Assembly (NCBI RefSeq): GCF_001421515.1 | Contig: NZ_LMKM01000012.1 | Span: 366,335 to 430,334 of the forward strand | Direction: 5' to 3' | From: Pedobacter sp. Leaf216 | GTDB lineage: Bacteria > Bacteroidota > Bacteroidia > Sphingobacteriales > Sphingobacteriaceae | DNA: 64,000 nucleotides | Part shown: piece by piece, positions 61,254-64,000 of the stretch | Numbering within the stretch: position 1 is the stretch's first letter | How the letters are laid out: each line of letters opens with the position of its first letter | Translations under genes and position numbers: made by a program | The notes under the pieces: model-generated | What the model was told of the DNA's origin: nothing | The model's database searches: none | The model's input: the letters and a program-made list of their open reading frames with translations, nothing else

Positions 61254-64000
61254 TTATTTCTTTTTAGTTGAGGCTTTAGGGGCAGTTTCTTTTTTGCTCA
61301 AATCTTTAATTCTGATGTTGCGGAACTGCACGGGCGAGCCATGACCAAGGAAGCCGATATGACCACTTTGGCGCAATAAGCCGGGGTGCTCCTGATGATC
61401 GGGAGTACCGTTTTTCTTAAAAGGTTCTATATCGCCATCTAAAATAATGGTACCATTTAATATAACTTTAATTTTAGATCCTTTTGCAATCACTTCTTCA
61501 TCATTCCATTCGCCTGTTGGTTTCAAAAATCCTCTTTTAGCAGGGATAGTACCGTAAACGGAGCCATGGTACTGGTATACTTTAAGGTCTTTATAAATCG
61601 GGGCATCATTGTCTAAAATTTGCAATTCCATACCTGCATAGGCGGCATCGCCTTCTAAAGGTGCTCTTATGCCCAACCCATTGTTTGCGCTCGGGGTTAA
61701 TTGAAACTCGAACCGGTAAACAAAATCACTGAACTCTTCTTTGGTAAATAAATTACCGCCAGATCCTTTGCCGGGTTTCGGACGGATGGCAATGTTTCCA
61801 TCTTCGATCACATAATCAGTTGTATTGCCTGTCCAGCTGTGCATATTGGTACCATCGAACAATACTTTATAACCTTCTTTTTTTTCTTGTGCACTTAATT
61901 CGAAAGGTTTAGGGCGGGGAATTTCTTTGATGTAAATATCTCGATAGGCCACAGGCGATCCATGTGCCTGTAACTCAATCTGCTCTTCGGCAAAAATAGG
62001 CAAACTTCTATCCCAGTAATTTTCCAAAATTACGTTATCGGTAACCAGCTGGCCGTTAAGGTAAACGGTAACACGGTCGCCTTTCATTATAATCCTGAAG
62101 GTGTTCCATTCATCTAACTTATTATCAGCTACTTTGAGCGGTTTGCTTTCGTTCGTTTGGTTGTTGTACAAACCACCAGAGCCTACCTGGGCACCAACTT
62201 TGGTACGTGCAAGATCCCAGATTTGCACCTGAGGCGTTCCGCGTAAGTAAATACCGGCATCGCCTTCCCCTTTTTTATCGTCGATGATTTTCCAGTCTAC
62301 AAGCATTTCAAAATCACCATATTTTTTAACTGTAGCGAGGTTATTGCCGTGGCTCTGAAATTGCAATTCGCCGTTTACTACTTTCCAGCTTTCCTGTGCT
62401 TCGGCATCGGCTTTGCTTTGTGCCTCCGCTAAAGTTTTGGCATCCATTTTTGATCTTTTAATCGGATCGGCTACAAGGCCTTTCCAACCAGATAAATCTT
62501 TGCCATTAAAAACCTGAACAAAACCTGCGCCGGCTTTCATTTCTGAAATATACTTCCTCATGCCTTCTTTCTGGTACCCGGCATCGCCACCGGTAATTAC
62601 GGCAATGGTTTTGGTTAATAGGTTTTTTACTATATCACCATTGTAAGTTCCAGCCATGGTAATATTCATCACTGCATTTGCCGCCGCCTGTTGTAAAGGG
62701 GCATTATCCAAGTACATACCTGCAAAAACAATGGCATTAAAACATTTGGCCTGTTCGGTATCTTTAAGTATCTGTTGCTGCTGAGCAGGAGTTTTTGCTA
62801 CTGCCATTGCATTACGTAATAACAACAAACGCTGTTCGGCAGGGTAGTTCGTTTTTCTGATTAAATTAAGGTAACCGGTAATTGCCTGATTTAAAAATTC
62901 AGCATTGCTGGTGTTGCGTGCAATACTGATCAATTCATCTGTTGAGGCAGCATCCGACCATGAAGAAAGTGCTTCAATTGCGGCCTTTTTTGTGGCCTCA
63001 TCACCTGTGGCATAAGCTTCGGAAACAGCATTTAATGATTTTTGCCCGCCCAAACTGCCCAATACTTTATACAGTAACAGTTTTTTATCAGCTGGTGTAT
63101 TTCCCATTTGCTGAAGAATTGCATCCGTTTGCGCATCCTTATCTGTTGTTCCCTTTACAGAGGCTATAATGGCATCCTGCAGGGCAGTAAGTTCGCCAGC
63201 ATCAGTAGTTTTGTTTAAAAGCTCAAACAATTGTGCTTTATTTTCGGCTATAACAACATGTTTAAGTGAATGGAAAGCTGCTTTGCGCACTTCAGAATTT
63301 TTACTGTTCAGGGAGGTATATATTACAGCAGTTTGGTTTGTGGCTGCGCGGGCAGCTAAAATATTAATTAACGCAACCTGAACTTCTGGTTTGGCTTTAG
63401 GGATAAATGCAGCAACTTTGGTGGCTACACCATCACCTTTTATTCTTAAAATACCATTGGCGATACCTGTAATATCTGCGGCATTGGCCTTGGTCATTAG
63501 TTTTAAAAACTCCTCCAATACTTCTTCCTGGCCAAGTTTTACAGCTGCATTAATGGCTGCCAGTTTAACTTGCTGATCATCACTTTTAATCAGTTTTAGC
63601 ACATCAGGCAGTGCAGATTTTGCCTTGCTGTTGGCAAGCATATCCAAAATGGAAACCTGGGTAGGTGCATCTACCTTTTTAAGTTGATTTACCCAGGCTG
63701 CGCTATTGGCATCATTTACGCCAGCCGCAGCTAACTTAACAGCAGCTGCGCGATACTCAAATTGTTTATCGCCCATTGCGGCCAATAATGCCTGCTGATC
63801 GCTTTGTGTAGCTGAAAGCAATTTTAATGCTGCTACGCGTTCGTTTACCTGATCATCAGCTGTTGCCTTAGCTAAAATTGTTTTGGCAATACTTTCTACA
63901 ACGGCTTTATCTGTTGCTATACTTTTTTGTGCATACTGCAACAAGGCAGCAACGGCATTGGTTGGATCATATTTATACCCCGCCTGTTCAGCTGCTTTTA
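61254..64000 (-). CDS. HEAT-repeat plus double DUF1080 protein, 5'-truncated by window edge
   Basis: The frame is open to base 64000, so the N-terminus is missing; at least 915 residues are present. Residues up to about 480 are tandem HEAT-like alpha-helical repeats (units ending in KLAAINAAVKLG and EVRKAAFHSL). Two DUF1080 (3-keto-disaccharide hydrolase, concanavalin-like) domains follow: one beginning FNGKDLSGWKG and one beginning LFDGTNMHSWTG. A Lys-rich tail closes the protein. The family hydrolyses or eliminates 3-keto-glycosides and is often secreted. Gene order with two Gfo/Idh/MocA enzymes fits an oxidative glycoside-cleavage unit; the substrate is unknown. Confidence 0.88.
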   Translation of the reverse strand, partial: KAAEQAGYKYDPTNAVAALLQYAQKSIATDKAVVESIAKTILAKATADDQVNERVAALKLLSATQSDQQALLAAMGDKQFEYRAAAVKLAAAGVNDANSAAWVNQLKKVDAPTQVSILDMLANSKAKSALPDVLKLIKSDDQQVKLAAINAAVKLGQEEVLEEFLKLMTKANAADITGIANGILRIKGDGVATKVAAFIPKAKPEVQVALINILAARAATNQTAVIYTSLNSKNSEVRKAAFHSLKHVVIAENKAQLFELLNKTTDAGELTALQDAIIASVKGTTDKDAQTDAILQQMGNTPADKKLLLYKVLGSLGGQKSLNAVSEAYATGDEATKKAAIEALSSWSDAASTDELISIARNTSNAEFLNQAITGYLNLIRKTNYPAEQRLLLLRNAMAVAKTPAQQQQILKDTEQAKCFNAIVFAGMYLDNAPLQQAAANAVMNITMAGTYNGDIVKNLLTKTIAVITGGDAGYQKEGMRKYISEMKAGAGFVQVFNGKDLSGWKGLVADPIKRSKMDAKTLAEAQSKADAEAQESWKVVNGELQFQSHGNNLATVKKYGDFEMLVDWKIIDDKKGEGDAGIYLRGTPQVQIWDLARTKVGAQVGSGGLYNNQTNESKPLKVADNKLDEWNTFRIIMKGDRVTVYLNGQLVTDNVILENYWDRSLPIFAEEQIELQAHGSPVAYRDIYIKEIPRPKPFELSAQEKKEGYKVLFDGTNMHSWTGNTTDYVIEDGNIAIRPKPGKGSGGNLFTKEEFSDFVYRFEFQLTPSANNGLGIRAPLEGDAAYAGMELQILDNDAPIYKDLKVYQYHGSVYGTIPAKRGFLKPTGEWNDEEVIAKGSKIKVILNGTIILDGDIEPFKKNGTPDHQEHPGLLRQSGHIGFLGHGSPVQFRNIRIKDLSKKETAPKASTKKK

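Overview
The window looks like a chromosomal segment of a Bacteroidota bacterium, most likely Sphingobacteriaceae (Pedobacter-like). The evidence is type IX secretion and gliding proteins (PorV, GldJ), a 14-gene complex I operon with a short NuoG, a Bacteroidota-style ExbB-ExbD-ExbD-TonB locus, several matches to the Bacteroidota promoter consensus (TTTG, about 19 nt, TAnnTTTG), AT-rich spacers and start codons without clear Shine-Dalgarno sequences. There is no transposase, integrase, prophage block or CRISPR array. It is mostly core genome, and the interest lies in its regulatory RNA, its spacers and a few odd insertions.

Layout. 1-1338 holds the end of a membrane glycosyltransferase that is open at the left edge. 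1590-3278 is porV-ispF, divergent from gldJ (3942-5627) across a 663 bp AT-rich spacer. From 24181 down to 5743 everything lies on the minus strand: nuoA-B-C-D-E-F, an inserted ORF6N-domain gene, nuoG-H-I-J-K-L-M-N, then a DedA protein, inorganic pyrophosphatase, a CorC/CNNM-type protein, rsmE, a DUF4159 protein and a biotin carrier protein. 30079-24266 is an energy-transduction operon (exbB, two exbD, tonB, a small membrane protein, a PstS-like lipoprotein and a TPR protein). pckA follows at 31974-30379.

32546-37631 is the threonine operon thrABC. It is preceded by a previously unlabelled 21-codon leader peptide rich in Thr and Ile codons and by a strong intrinsic terminator, which together form a ribosome-mediated attenuator. 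39160-37736 is a FucP-type sugar transporter, followed by two small envelope proteins, a PLP decarboxylase, metF and metH. metH-metF is led by a canonical SAM-I riboswitch (46535-46635). Next come a Bax-inhibitor-type membrane protein, a conserved hypothetical, murQ, an S41 peptidase, an SDR protein, two GNAT acetyltransferases, der, a TlpA-like thioredoxin and era.

56069-56590 carries a tandemly duplicated pair of initiator tRNA-Met and tRNA-Glu, driven by a near-consensus promoter. The right end has three accessory genes (YdeI-type, DUF1569, a WYL regulator) and a putative oxidative glycan-degradation cluster: two Gfo/Idh/MocA oxidoreductases and a large HEAT plus double DUF1080 protein that runs off the right edge.

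Two kinds of non-coding DNA recur. The first is REP-like palindromes bounded by CGTCAT...ATGACG (5707, 15984, 18646, 37649, 52210, 52845). The second is low-complexity microrepeat spacers inside operons (6845, 20743, 23723, 36231, 46326, 54389). One microrepeat spacer appears to supply the signal-peptide region of the DUF4159 gene.
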